From Micropterix aruncella (taxonomy: Eukaryota > Arthropoda > Insecta > Lepidoptera > Micropterigidae), in NCBI GenBank assembly GCA_944548615.1, contig CALYMY010000056.1, positions 1-64,000 on the forward strand: 64,000 bases of DNA, written 5' to 3'. The notes under the pieces are model-generated. The model had not been told where the DNA came from, made no database searches, and was given only the letters and a program-made list of their open reading frames with translations. A program made the translations under genes and the position numbers. Numbering within the stretch: position 1 is the first letter of the stretch; each line of letters starts with the position of its first letter. This document shows, in pieces, positions 51,643 through 64,000 of this stretch.

Positions 51643-53085
51643 AGGAGTTCCCTCGTCGGGAGCCAACCCTGGGTGCAGCAGCCATGTCATGGTGGAACTT
51701 AGTAATTGCCATCATAATGGAATGCCTATACCAAATTTCACGTCTCTACGGTTGACCGTTGAGGAGTTCCCTCGTCGGGAGCCAACCCTGGGTGCAGCAG
51801 CCATGTCATGGTGGAACTTAGTAATTGCCATCATAATGGAATGCCTATACCAAATTTCACGTCTCTACGGTTGACCGTTGAGGAGTTCCCTCGTCGGGAG
51901 CCAACCCTGGGTGCAGCAGCGATGTCATGGTGGAACTTAGAAATTGCCGTCATAATGGAATGCCTATACCAAATTTCACGTCTCTACGGTTGACCGTTGA
52001 GGAGTTCCCTCGTCGGGAGCCAACCCTGGGTGCAGCAGCCATGTCATGGTGGAACTTAGTAATTGCCATCATAATGGAATGCCTATACCAAATTTCACGT
52101 CTCTACGGTTGACCGTTGAGGAGTTCCCTCGTCGGGAGCCAACCCTGGGTGCAGCAGCCATGTCATGGTGGAACTTAGTAATTGCCATCATAATGGAATG
52201 CCTATACCAAATTTCACGTCTCTACGGTTGACCGTTGAGGAGTTCCCTCGTCGGGAGCCAACCCTGGGTGCAGCAGCCATGTCATGGTGGAACTTAGTAA
52301 TTGCCATCATAATGGAATGCCTATACCAAATTTCACGTCTCTACGGTTGACCGTTGAGGAGTTCCCTCGTCGGGAGCCAACCCTGGGTGCAGCAGCCATG
52401 TCATGGTGGAACTTAGTAATTGCCATCATAATGGAATGCCTATACCAAATTTCACGTCTCTACGGTTGACCGTTGAGGAGTTCCCTCGTCGGGAGCCAAC
52501 CCTGGGTGCAGCAGCGATGTCATGGTGGAACTTAGAAATTGCCGTCATAATGGAATGCCTATACCAAATTTCACGTCTCTACGGTTGACCGTTGAGGAGT
52601 TCCCTCGTCGGGAGCCAACCCTGGGTGCAGCAGCCATGTCATGGTGGAACTTAGTAATTGCCATCATAATGGAATGCCTATACCAAATTTCACGTCTCTA
52701 CGGTTGACCGTTGAGGAGTTCCCTCGTCGGGAGCCAACCCTGGGTGCAGCAGCCATGTCATGGTGGAACTTAGTAATTGCCATCATAATGGAATGCCTAT
52801 ACCAAATTTCACGTCTCTACGGTTGACCGTTGAGGAGTTCCCTCGTCGGGAGCCAACCCTGGGTGCAGCAGCCATGTCATGGTGGAACTTAGTAATTGCC
52901 ATCATAATGGAATGCCTATACCAAATTTCACGTCTCTACGGTTGACCGTTGAGAAGTTCCCTCGTCGGGAGCCAACCCTGGGTGCAGCAGCCATGTCATG
53001 GTGGAACTTAGTAATTGCCATCATAATGGAATGCCTATACCAAATTTCACGTCTCTACGGTTGACCGTTGAGGAGTTCCCTCGTC
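51643..53085 (+). repeat. Module C, U14: 12 x 119 bp + stub
   Basis: E at 3 and 8, K at 12. Confidence 0.95.
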
Positions 53086-53807
53086 CTTGTCACGTACCTC
53101 TTTCCGTAGGTTGTTTACTCCTTTTAATTCGTTTAACGCCTCGCGGGCAATATCTCTGGCTCTTTCCGGTATTTCTTCGAAATTCCGAAACGGCACTTCT
53201 ATTTCTGTGGTCTCCATATTGTCTCTTCTCGTTGATCAAAGGCACTGAAAATGAAAATGAAAAAGCACAGATTAAATAGTATTGAAAAGTAATTAAAGAA
53301 GAAGAAGAAGACGAGATAAAAAGCAGAAGCAATGAAATGAAAAGCGTTCTAAAACCCTATCTTTTGACACCTCGCTTGTGTGTATATGATAAAATAAAGA
53401 ATATAATATTTAATTTATTAAACGAAGCCGCGGGAAAAATACTAAAACTCCCTTGGCTCGGATCGCTACTATTGAAAACAAACATCGTAAAATCGATAAA
53501 TAAACTTTCGCAAGTATGACGAGGGCTGAAGTTACCATAGAAACAGAAATCGTTAAATCGATAAATATTCTATTGCGAGTCGGGCCACCGCCTGAGCTCG
53601 TTACTATGGAAACAAAACCGTTAAATCGATAAATCAATATACCTATACAGATATTAAATCGTCTATAATTCCGTTAATATTACTCAGATTTGAAAATTAA
53701 AAGAAGCGTTAGATGCGCAAAGCAAAACTCTATTAGATAATAATAAACAGGGAGGACTATTGATGCCTTTTAGCGCAATAGCCCTCAAACGTCGGAAGCC
53801 AATTTAT
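53086..53807 (+). repeat. Module A, U15
   Basis: Complete 722 bp. Exon-like ORF 53047-53217 (minus); X-box-like sites 53531-53544 and 53600-53613. Confidence 0.95.
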
Positions 53808-55672
53808 TTCGAAAAATGTGATTTTTTCATAACAATTTCTATGTTCAAAATGAAAGTTTATATAAAAAAATTCAAAATGTCAAAATTTCGAAAATGCCAT
53901 TTCGTAGAGATTTCAAAGGCCTTCGTTCTGTCCGAACACCGTAACGCGTTAGGTTTACTCTATCTCGATTTATTTCGAAAAATGTGATTTTTTCATAATA
54001 ATTTCCAAGTTCAAAATGAAAGTTTATATAAAAATTTTCAAAATATCAAAATTTCAAAAATGCCATTTTGTAGAGCTTAAGCGGGGTGTCGATCTCGCCA
54101 AAGACCGCAACGCGGTAGGTTTACTCTATCTCGATTTATTTCGAAAAATGTGATTTTTTCATAACAATTTCTATGTTCAAAATGAAAGTTTATATAAAAT
54201 TTTTCAAAATGTCAAAATTTCGAAAATGCCATTTTGTAGAGATTACCAAGGTCGTCGTTCTGTCCGAACGCCGTAACGCTATAGGTTTACTCTATCACGA
54301 TCTTTTTCGAAAAATGTGATTTTTTCATAACAATTTCTATGTTTAAAATGAAATTTTATATAAAATTTTTCAAAATGTCAAAATTTCGAAAATGCCATTT
54401 TGTAGAGATTACCAAGGCCGTCGTTCTGTCCGAACGCCGTAACGCTATAGGTTTACTCTATCACGATCTTTTTCGAAAAATGTGATTTTTTCATAATAAT
54501 TTCTATGTTTAAAATGAAATTTTATATAAAATTTTTCAAAATGTCAAAATTTCAAAAATGCCATTTTGTAGAGCTTAAGCGGGGTGTCGATCTAGCCAAA
54601 GACCGCAACGCGGTAGGTTTACTCTATCACGGTCTTTTTCGAAAAATGTCATTTATTCATAACAATTTCTATGTTCAAAATGAAAGTTTATATAAAAAAT
54701 TTCAAAATGTCAAAATTTCGAAAATGCCATTTCGTAGAGATTACCAAGGCCGTGGTTCTGTCCGAACGCCGTAACGCTATAGGTTTACTGTATCACGATC
54801 TTTTTCGAAAAATGTGATTTTTTCATTATAATTTCTATGTTTAAAATGAAATTTTATATAAAATTTTTCAAAATGTCAAAATTTCAAAAATGCCATTTTG
54901 TAGAGCTTAAGCGGGGTGTCGATCTAGCCAAAGACCGCAACGCGGTAGGTTTACTCTATCTCGATTTATTTCGAAAAATGTGATTTTTTCATAACAATTT
55001 CTATGTTCAAAATGAAAGTTTATATAAAAAATTTCAAAATGTCAAAATTTCGAAAATGCCATTTTGTAGAGATTACCAAGGCCGTCGTTCTGTCCGAACG
55101 CCGTAACCCTATAGGTTTACTCTATCACGATCTTTTTCGAAAAATGTGATTTTTTCATAACAATTTCTATGTTTAAAATGAAATTTTATATAAAATTTTT
55201 CAAAATGTCAAAATTTCGAAAATGCCATTTTGTAGAGATTACCAAGGCCGTCGTTCTGTCCGAACGCCGTAACCCTATAGGTTTACTCTATCACGATCTT
55301 TTTCGAAAAATATGATTTTTTCATAATAATTTCTATGTTTAAAATGAAATTTTATATAAAATTTTTCAAAAAGTCAAAATTTCAAAAATGCCATTTTGTA
55401 GAGCTTAAGCGGGGTGTCGATCTCGCCAAAGACCGCAACGCGGTAGGTTTACTCTATCTCGTTCTTTTGTGAAAAATGTGATTTTTTCATAACAATTTCT
55501 ATGTTCAAAATGAAAGTTTATATAAAAAATTTCAAAATGTCAAAATTTCGAAAATGCCATTTCGTAGAGATTTCAAAGGCCTTCGTTATGCCCAAACACC
55601 GTAACGCGTTTTATTTACTCTATCACGGTCTTTTTCGAAAAATGACATTTATTCATAACAATTTCTATGTTC
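53808..55672 (+). repeat. Module B, U15: 11 x 166 bp + stub
   Basis: Reference order. Private changes: C-to-G at 54790, and C-to-A at 54926 that gives monomer 7 the CTAGCC state otherwise diagnostic of monomer 5. Confidence 0.95.
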
Positions 55673-57112
55673 AGGAGTTCCCTCGTCGGGAGCCAACCCT
55701 GGGTGCAGCAGCCATGTCATGGTGGAACTTAGTAATTGCCATCATAATGGAATGCCTATACCAAATTTCACGTCTCTACGGTTGACCGTTGAGGAGTTCC
55801 CTCGTCGGGAGCCAACCCTGGGTGCAGCAGCCATGTCATGGTGGAACTTAGTAATTGCCATCATAATGGAATGCCTATACCAAATTTCACGTCTCTACGG
55901 TTGACCGTTGAGGAGTTCCCTCGTCGGGAGCCAACCCTGGGTGCAGCAGCGATGTCATGGTGGAACTTAGAAATTGCCGTCATAATGGAATGCCTATACC
56001 AAATTTCACGTCTCTACGGTTGACCGTTGAGGAGTTCCCTCGTCGGGAGCCAACCCTGGGTGCAGCAGCCATGTCATGGTGGAACTTAGTAATTGCCATC
56101 ATAATGGAATGCCTATACCAAATTTCACGTCTCTACGGTTGACCGTTGAGGAGTTCCCTCGTCGGGAGCCAACCCTGGGTGCAGCAGCCATGTCATGGTG
56201 GAACTTAGTAATTGCCATCATAATGGAATGCCTATACCAAATTTCACGTCTCTACGGTTGACCGTTGAGGAGTTCCCTCGTCGGGAGCCAACCCTGGGTG
56301 CAGCAGCCATGTCATGGTGGAACTTAGTAATTGCCATCATAATGGAATGCCTATACCAAATTTCACGTCTCTACGGTTGACCGTTGAGGAGTTCCCTCGT
56401 CGGGAGCCAACCCTGGGTGCAGCAGCCATGTCATGGTGGAACTTAGTAATTGCCATCATAATGGAATGCCTATACCAAATTTCACGTCTCTACGGTTGAC
56501 CGTTGAGGAGTTCCCTCGTCGGGAGCCAACCCTGGGTGCAGCAGCGATGTCATGGTGGAACTTAGAAATTGCCGTCATAATGGAATGCCTATACCAAATT
56601 TCACGTCTCTACGGTTGACCGTTGAGGAGTTCCCTCGTCGGGAGCCAACCCTGGGTGCAGCAGCCATGTCATGGTGGAACTTAGTAATTGCCATCATAAT
56701 GGAATGCCTATACCAAATTTCACGTCTCTACGGTTGACCGTTGAGGAGTTCCCTCGTCGGGAGCCAACCCTGGGTGCAGCAGCCATGTCATGGTGGAACT
56801 TAGTAATTGCCATCATAATGGAATGCCTATACCAAATTTCACGTCTCTACGGTTGACCGTTGAGGAGTTCCCTCGGGAGCCAACCCTGGGTGCAGCAGCC
56901 ATGTCATGGTGGAACTTAGTAATTGCCATCATAATGGAATGCCTATACCAAATTTCACGTCTCTACGGTTGACCGTTGAGAAGTTCCCTCGTCGGGAGCC
57001 AACCCTGGGTGCAGCAGCCATGTCATGGTGGAACTTAGTAATTGCCATCATAATGGAATGCCTATACCAAATTTCACGTCTCTACGGTTGACCGTTGAGG
57101 AGTTCCCTCGTC
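55673..57112 (+). repeat. Module C, U15: 12 copies, one of 116 bp
   Basis: E at 3 and 8, K at 12. Copy 11 has lost one TCG of CTCGTCGGG (about 56873-56877), a 3-bp contraction at a short tandem. Confidence 0.95.
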
Positions 57113-57831
57113 CTTGTCACGTACCTCTTTCCGTAGGTTGTTTACTCCTTTTAATTCGTTTAACGCCTCGCGGGCAATATCTCTGGCTCTTTCCGGTATT
57201 TCTTCGAAATTCCGAAACGGCACTTCTATTTCTGTGGTCTCCATATTGTCTCTTCTCGTTGATCAAAGGCACTGAAAATGAAAATGAAAAAGCACAGATT
57301 AAATAGTATTGAAAAGTAATTAAAGAAGAAGAAGACGAGATAAAAAGCAGAAGCAATGAAATGAAAAGCGTTCTAAAACCCTATCTTTTGACACCTCGCT
57401 TGTGTGTATATGATAAAATAAAGAATATAATATTTAATTTATTAAACGAAGCCGCGGGAAAAATACTAAAACTCCCTTGGCTCGGATCGCTACTATTGAA
57501 AACAAACATCGTAAAATCGATAAATAAACTTTCGCAAGTATGACGAGGGCTGAAGTTACCATAGAAACAGAAATCGTTAAATCGATAAATATTCTATTGC
57601 GAGTCGGGCCACCGCCTGAGCTCGTTACTATGGAAACAAAACCGTTAAATCGATAAATCAATATACCTATACAGATATTAAATCGTCTATAATTCCGTTA
57701 ATATTACTCAGATTTGAAAATTAAAAGAAGCGTTAGATGCGCAAAGCAAAACTCTATTAGATAATAATAAACAGGGAGGACTATTGATGCCTTTTAGCGC
57801 AATAGCCCTCAAACGTCGGACACCAATTTAT
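57113..57831 (+). repeat. Module A, U16 (719 bp)
   Basis: One GAA/AGA triplet fewer in the purine run (about 57323-57335) and a two-base change at 57821-57822 (AG to CA), the only differences noticed in A apart from the U3 truncation. Exon-like ORF 57074-57244 (minus); X-box-like sites 57555-57568 and 57624-57637. Confidence 0.95.
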
Positions 57832-59696
57832 TTCGAAAAATGTGATTTTTTCATAACAATTTCTATGTTCAAAATGAAAGTTTATATAAAAAAATTCAAA
57901 ATGTCAAAATTTCGAAAATGCCATTTCGTAGAGATTTCAAAGGCCTTCGTTCTGTCCGAACACCGTAACGCGTTAGGTTTACTCTATCTCGATTTATTTC
58001 GAAAAATGTGATTTTTTCATAATAATTTCCAAGTTCAAAATGAAAGTTTATATAAAAATTTTCAAAATATCAAAATTTCAAAAATGCCATTTTGTAGAGC
58101 TTAAGCGGGGTGTCGATCTCGCCAAAGACCGCAACGCGGTAGGTTTACTCTATCTCGATTTATTTCGAAAAATGTGATTTTTTCATAACAATTTCTATGT
58201 TCAAAATGAAAGTTTATATAAAATTTTTCAAAATGTCAAAATTTCGAAAATGCCATTTTGTAGAGATTACCAAGGTCGTCGTTCTGTCCGAACGCCGTAA
58301 CGCTATAGGTTTACTCTATCACGATCTTTTTCGAAAAATGTGATTTTTTCATAACAATTTCTATGTTTAAAATGAAATTTTATATAAAATTTTTCAAAAT
58401 GTCAAAATTTCGAAAATGCCATTTTGTAGAGATTACCAAGGCCGTCGTTCTGTCCGAACGCCGTAACGCTATAGGTTTACTCTATCACGATCTTTTTCGA
58501 AAAATGTGATTTTTTCATAATAATTTCTATGTTTAAAATGAAATTTTATATAAAATTTTTCAAAATGTCAAAATTTCAAAAATGCCATTTTGTAGAGCTT
58601 AAGCGGGGTGTCGATCTAGCCAAAGACCGCAACGCGGTAGGTTTACTCTATCACGGTCTTTTTCGAAAAATGTCATTTATTCATAACAATTTCTATGTTC
58701 AAAATGAAAGTTTATATAAAAAATTTCAAAATGTCAAAATTTCGAAAATGCCATTTCGTAGAGATTACCAAGGCCGTGGTTCTGTCCGAACGCCGTAACG
58801 CTATAGGTTTACTCTATCACGATCTTTTTCGAAAAATGTGATTTTTTCATTATAATTTCTATGTTTAAAATGAAATTTTATATAAAATTTTTCAAAATGT
58901 CAAAATTTCAAAAATGCCATTTTGTAGAGCTTAAGCGGGGTGTCGATCTCGCCAAAGACCGCAACGCGGTAGGTTTACTCTATCTCGATTTATTTCGAAA
59001 AATGTGATTTTTTCATAACAATTTCTATGTTCAAAATGAAAGTTTATATAAAAAATTTCAAAATGTCAAAATTTCGAAAATGCCATTTTGTAGAGATTAC
59101 CAAGGCCGTCGTTCTGTCCGAACGCCGTAACCCTATAGGTTTACTCTATCACGATCTTTTTCGAAAAATGTGATTTTTTCATAACAATTTCTATGTTTAA
59201 AATGAAATTTTATATAAAATTTTTCAAAATGTCAAAATTTCGAAAATGCCATTTTGTAGAGATTACCAAGGCCGTCGTTCTGTCCGAACGCCGTAACCCT
59301 ATAGGTTTACTCTATCACGATCTTTTTCGAAAAATATGATTTTTTCATAATAATTTCTATGTTTAAAATGAAATTTTATATAAAATTTTTCAAAAAGTCA
59401 AAATTTCAAAAATGCCATTTTGTAGAGCTTAAGCGGGGTGTCGATCTCGCCAAAGACCGCAACGCGGTAGGTTTACTCTATCTCGTTCTTTTGTGAAAAA
59501 TGTGATTTTTTCATAACAATTTCTATGTTCAAAATGAAAGTTTATATAAAAAATTTCAAAATGTCAAAATTTCGAAAATGCCATTTCGTAGAGATTTCAA
59601 AGGCCTTCGTTATGCCCAAACACCGTAACGCGTTTTATTTACTCTATCACGGTCTTTTTCGAAAAATGACATTTATTCATAACAATTTCTATGTTC
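57832..59696 (+). repeat. Module B, U16: 11 x 166 bp + stub
   Basis: Reference order and length. Confidence 0.95.
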
Positions 59697-61139
59697 AGGA
59701 GTTCCCTCGTCGGGAGCCAACCCTGGGTGCAGCAGCCATGTCATGGTGGAACTTAGTAATTGCCATCATAATGGAATGCCTATACCAAATTTCACGTCTC
59801 TACGGTTGACCGTTGAGGAGTTCCCTCGTCGGGAGCCAACCCTGGGTGCAGCAGCCATGTCATGGTGGAACTTAGTAATTGCCATCATAATGGAATGCCT
59901 ATACCAAATTTCACGTCTCTACGGTTGACCGTTGAGGAGTTCCCTCGTCGGGAGCCAACCCTGGGTGCAGCAGCGATGTCATGGTGGAACTTAGAAATTG
60001 CCGTCATAATGGAATGCCTATACCAAATTTCACGTCTCTACGGTTGACCGTTGAGGAGTTCCCTCGTCGGGAGCCAACCCTGGGTGCAGCAGCCATGTCA
60101 TGGTGGAACTTAGTAATTGCCATCATAATGGAATGCCTATACCAAATTTCACGTCTCTACGGTTGACCGTTGAGGAGTTCCCTCGTCGGGAGCCAACCCT
60201 GGGTGCAGCAGCCATGTCATGGTGGAACTTAGTAATTGCCATCATAATGGAATGCCTATACCAAATTTCACGTCTCTACGGTTGACCGTTGAGGAGTTCC
60301 CTCGTCGGGAGCCAACCCTGGGTGCAGCAGCCATGTCATGGTGGAACTTAGTAATTGCCATCATAATGGAATGCCTATACCAAATTTCACGTCTCTACGG
60401 TTGACCGTTGAGGAGTTCCCTCGTCGGGAGCCAACCCTGGGTGCAGCAGCCATGTCATGGTGGAACTTAGTAATTGCCATCATAATGGAATGCCTATACC
60501 AAATTTCACGTCTCTACGGTTGACCGTTGAGGAGTTCCCTCGTCGGGAGCCAACCCTGGGTGCAGCAGCGATGTCATGGTGGAACTTAGAAATTGCCGTC
60601 ATAATGGAATGCCTATACCAAATTTCACGTCTCTACGGTTGACCGTTGAGGAGTTCCCTCGTCGGGAGCCAACCCTGGGTGCAGCAGCCATGTCATGGTG
60701 GAACTTAGTAATTGCCATCATAATGGAATGCCTATACCAAATTTCACGTCTCTACGGTTGACCGTTGAGGAGTTCCCTCGTCGGGAGCCAACCCTGGGTG
60801 CAGCAGCCATGTCATGGTGGAACTTAGTAATTGCCATCATAATGGAATGCCTATACCAAATTTCACGTCTCTACGGTTGACCGTTGAGGAGTTCCCTCGT
60901 CGGGAGCCAACCCTGGGTGCAGCAGCCATGTCATGGTGGAACTTAGTAATTGCCATCATAATGGAATGCCTATACCAAATTTCACGTCTCTACGGTTGAC
61001 CGTTGAGAAGTTCCCTCGTCGGGAGCCAACCCTGGGTGCAGCAGCCATGTCATGGTGGAACTTAGTAATTGCCATCATAATGGAATGCCTATACCAAATT
61101 TCACGTCTCTACGGTTGACCGTTGAGGAGTTCCCTCGTC
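59697..61139 (+). repeat. Module C, U16: 12 x 119 bp + stub
   Basis: E at 3 and 8, K at 12. Confidence 0.95.
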
Positions 61140-61861
61140 CTTGTCACGTACCTCTTTCCGTAGGTTGTTTACTCCTTTTAATTCGTTTAACGCCTCGCGG
61201 GCAATATCTCTGGCTCTTTCCGGTATTTCTTCGAAATTCCGAAACGGCACTTCTATTTCTGTGGTCTCCATATTGTCTCTTCTCGTTGATCAAAGGCACT
61301 GAAAATGAAAATGAAAAAGCACAGATTAAATAGTATTGAAAAGTAATTAAAGAAGAAGAAGAAGACGAGATAAAAAGCAGAAGCAATGAAATGAAAAGCG
61401 TTCTAAAACCCTATCTTTTGACACCTCGCTTGTGTGTATATGATAAAATAAAGAATATAATATTTAATTTATTAAACGAAGCCGCGGGAAAAATACTAAA
61501 ACTCCCTTGGCTCGGATCGCTACTATTGAAAACAAACATCGTAAAATCGATAAATAAACTTTCGCAAGTATGACGAGGGCTGAAGTTACCATAGAAACAG
61601 AAATCGTTAAATCGATAAATATTCTATTGCGAGTCGGGCCACCGCCTGAGCTCGTTACTATGGAAACAAAACCGTTAAATCGATAAATCAATATACCTAT
61701 ACAGATATTAAATCGTCTATAATTCCGTTAATATTACTCAGATTTGAAAATTAAAAGAAGCGTTAGATGCGCAAAGCAAAACTCTATTAGATAATAATAA
61801 ACAGGGAGGACTATTGATGCCTTTTAGCGCAATAGCCCTCAAACGTCGGAAGCCAATTTAT
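61140..61861 (+). repeat. Module A, U17
   Basis: Complete 722 bp. Exon-like ORF 61101-61271 (minus); X-box-like sites 61585-61598 and 61654-61667. Confidence 0.95.
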
Positions 61862-63714
61862 TTCGAAAAATGTGATTTTTTCATAACAATTTCTATGTTC
61901 AAAATGAAAGTTTATATAAAAAAATTCAAAATGTCAAAATTTCGAAAATGCCATTTCGTAGAGATTTCAAAGGCCTTCGTTCTGTCCGAACACCGTAACG
62001 CGTTAGGTTTACTCTATCTCGATTTATTTCGAAAAATGTGATTTTTTCATAATAATTTCCAAGTTCAAAATGAAAGTTTATATAAAAATTTTCAAAATAT
62101 CAAAATTTCAAAAATGCTATTTTGTAGAGCTTAAGCGGGGTGTCGATCTCGCCAAAGACCGCAACGCGGTAGGTTTACTCTATCTCGATTTATTTCGAAA
62201 AATGTGATTTTTTCATAACAATTTCTATGTTCAAAATGAAAGTTTATATAAAATTTTTCAAAATGTCAAAATTTCGAAAATGCCATTTTGTAGAGATTAC
62301 CAAGGTCGTCGTTCTGTCCGAACGCCGTAACGCTATAGGTTTACTCTATCACGATCTTTTTCGAAAAATGTGATTTTTTCATAACAATTTCTATGTTTAA
62401 AATGAAATTTTTCAAAATGTCAAAATTTCGAAAATGCCATTTTGTAGAGATTACCAAGGCCGTCGTTCTGTCCGAACGCCGTAACGCTATAGGTTTACTC
62501 TATCACGATCTTTTTCGAAAAATGTGATTTTTTCATAATAATTTCTATGTTTAAAATGAAATTTTATATAAAATTTTTCAAAATGTCAAAATTTCAAAAA
62601 TGCCATTTTGTAGAGCTTAAGCGGGGTGTCGATCTAGCCAAAGACCGCAACGCGGTAGGTTTACTCTATCACGGTCTTTTTCGAAAAATGTCATTTATTC
62701 ATAACAATTTCTATGTTCAAAATGAAAGTTTATATAAAAAATTTCAAAATGTCAAAATTTCGAAAATGCCATTTCGTAGAGATTACCAAGGCCGTGGTTC
62801 TGTCCGAACGCCGTAACGCTATAGGTTTACTCTATCACGATCTTTTTCGAAAAATGTGATTTTTTCATTATAATTTCTATGTTTAAAATGAAATTTTATA
62901 TAAAATTTTTCAAAATGTCAAAATTTCAAAAATGCCATTTTGTAGAGCTTAAGCGGGGTGTCGATCTCGCCAAAGACCGCAACGCGGTAGGTTTACTCTA
63001 TCTCGATTTATTTCGAAAAATGTGATTTTTTCATAACAATTTCTATGTTCAAAATGAAAGTTTATATAAAAAATTTCAAAATGTCAAAATTTCGAAAATG
63101 CCATTTTGTAGAGATTACCAAGGCCGTCGTTCTGTCCGAACGCCGTAACCCTATAGGTTTACTCTATCACGATCTTTTTCGAAAAATGTGATTTTTTCAT
63201 AACAATTTCTATGTTTAAAATGAAATTTTATATAAAATTTTTCAAAATGTCAAAATTTCGAAAATGCCATTTTGTAGAGATTACCAAGGCCGTCGTTCTG
63301 TCCGAACGCCGTAACCCTATAGGTTTACTCTATCACGATCTTTTTCGAAAAATATGATTTTTTCATAATAATTTCTATGTTTAAAATGAAATTTTATATA
63401 AAATTTTTCAAAAAGTCAAAATTTCAAAAATGCCATTTTGTAGAGCTTAAGCGGGGTGTCGATCTCGCCAAAGACCGCAACGCGGTAGGTTTACTCTATC
63501 TCGTTCTTTTGTGAAAAATGTGATTTTTTCATAACAATTTCTATGTTCAAAATGAAAGTTTATATAAAAAATTTCAAAATGTCAAAATTTCGAAAATGCC
63601 ATTTCGTAGAGATTTCAAAGGCCTTCGTTATGCCCAAACACCGTAACGCGTTTTATTTACTCTATCACGGTCTTTTTCGAAAAATGACATTTATTCATAA
63701 CAATTTCTATGTTC
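61862..63714 (+). repeat. Module B, U17: 11 monomers, one shortened by 12 bp
   Basis: Monomer 4 lacks 12 bp at about 62405-62412. The AAATTTT direct repeat that flanks the missing piece in other units is reduced to one copy. Private C-to-T change at 62118. Confidence 0.95.
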
Positions 63715-64000
63715 AGGAGTTCCCTCGTCGGGAGCCAACCCTGGGTGCAGCAGCCATGTCATGGTGGAACTTAGTAATTGCCATCATAATGGAATGCCTA
63801 TACCAAATTTCACGTCTCTACGGTTGACCGTTGAGGAGTTCCCTCGTCGGGAGCCAACCCTGGGTGCAGCAGCCATGTCATGGTGGAACTTAGTAATTGC
63901 CATCATAATGGAATGCCTATACCAAATTTCACGTCTCTACGGTTGACCGTTGAGGAGTTCCCTCGTCGGGAGCCAACCCTGGGTGCAGCAGCGATGTCAT
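63715..64000 (+). repeat. Module C, U17: cut by window end
   Basis: Two full 119-bp copies and 48 bp of the third. The third already shows CAGCGATG, so the E variant is at copy 3 as in every other unit. The array continues past the window. Confidence 0.95.

Larger units (their letters stand above)
1..64000. repeat. Composite satellite array: 17 head-to-tail A-B-C units
   Basis: The whole window is a direct tandem repeat of one composite unit. A fixed landmark in module A recurs at 53, 4083, 10771, 15512, 19448, 23002, 26866, 31607, 35875, 39429, 42983, 45707, 49380, 53410, 57434 and 61464. It is missing only from U3, where a deletion removed it. Successive spacings are 4030, 6688 (two units), 4741, 3936, 3554, 3864, 4741, 4268, 3554, 3554, 2724, 3673, 4030, 4024 and 4030 bp. 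All units lie in the same orientation. Full-length monomers counted: about 184 of the 166-bp type and 176 of the 119-bp type. No base of the window falls outside the A, B or C modules. Organisation is that of a higher-order satellite, as in centromeric or pericentromeric DNA. The chromosomal location is inferred, not seen. Confidence 0.97.

Noticed and set aside
1..64000. Ribosomal DNA intergenic spacer repeats
   Set aside because: No 18S, 5.8S, 28S or 5S sequence appears in 64 kb of continuous repeat.
1..64000. Transposon array or terminal inverted repeats
   Set aside because: All units are in one orientation, with no inverted repeats at module ends, no consistent target-site duplications and no transposase or reverse transcriptase frame.

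Overview
The window is one continuous, gene-poor block of nested tandem repeats from a eukaryotic nuclear genome. I see no rRNA, tRNA, CRISPR array, transposase or reverse transcriptase, or long protein-coding gene. The near-identical repeats, the monomer close to nucleosome length and an exon-like fragment with consensus splice signals all point to satellite heterochromatin. An animal, perhaps an arthropod, is my guess from the general look of the sequence. No taxon-specific gene confirms it.

Layout: 17 head-to-tail copies of one composite unit (U1-U17), with U1 cut at the left edge and U17 at the right. Each unit is A-B-C. A is a 722-bp non-tandem module. B is an AT-rich array of 166-bp monomers, usually 11 plus a 39-bp stub. 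C is a GC-richer array of 119-bp monomers, 8 to 14 copies plus a 15-bp stub. Unit lengths run from about 2.7 to 4.7 kb; the reference form (U1/U2 type) is 4,030 bp with 12 C copies. Differences between units are almost all whole-monomer gains or losses in B or C. Point changes are few.

There are two further levels. Inside B, the monomers form a five-monomer (830-bp) higher-order repeat present 1, 2 or 3 times. Above the unit, U3-U6 and U7-U10 are copies of one four-unit block: they share the same B and C copy-number series and two private substitutions, and both come to 16,593 bp once later deletions are added back. The hierarchy is therefore 119/166 bp, then 830 bp, then about 4 kb, then about 16.6 kb.

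Module A is the only part with non-satellite character. On the minus strand it carries an exon-like segment (acceptor, ATG in good context, 40 codons, strong donor) whose open frame runs into the last C monomer, giving a 56-codon ORF. Its middle holds three degenerate copies of a ~66-bp repeat; two contain a perfect match to the RFX X-box consensus, and each is followed by a TCGATAAAT block. These look like a captured piece of a gene and its regulatory DNA amplified with the satellite. Whether they function cannot be read from sequence.

The many short open frames of 60-100 codons in B and C are by-products of repeating a stop-poor monomer and are not annotated as genes.
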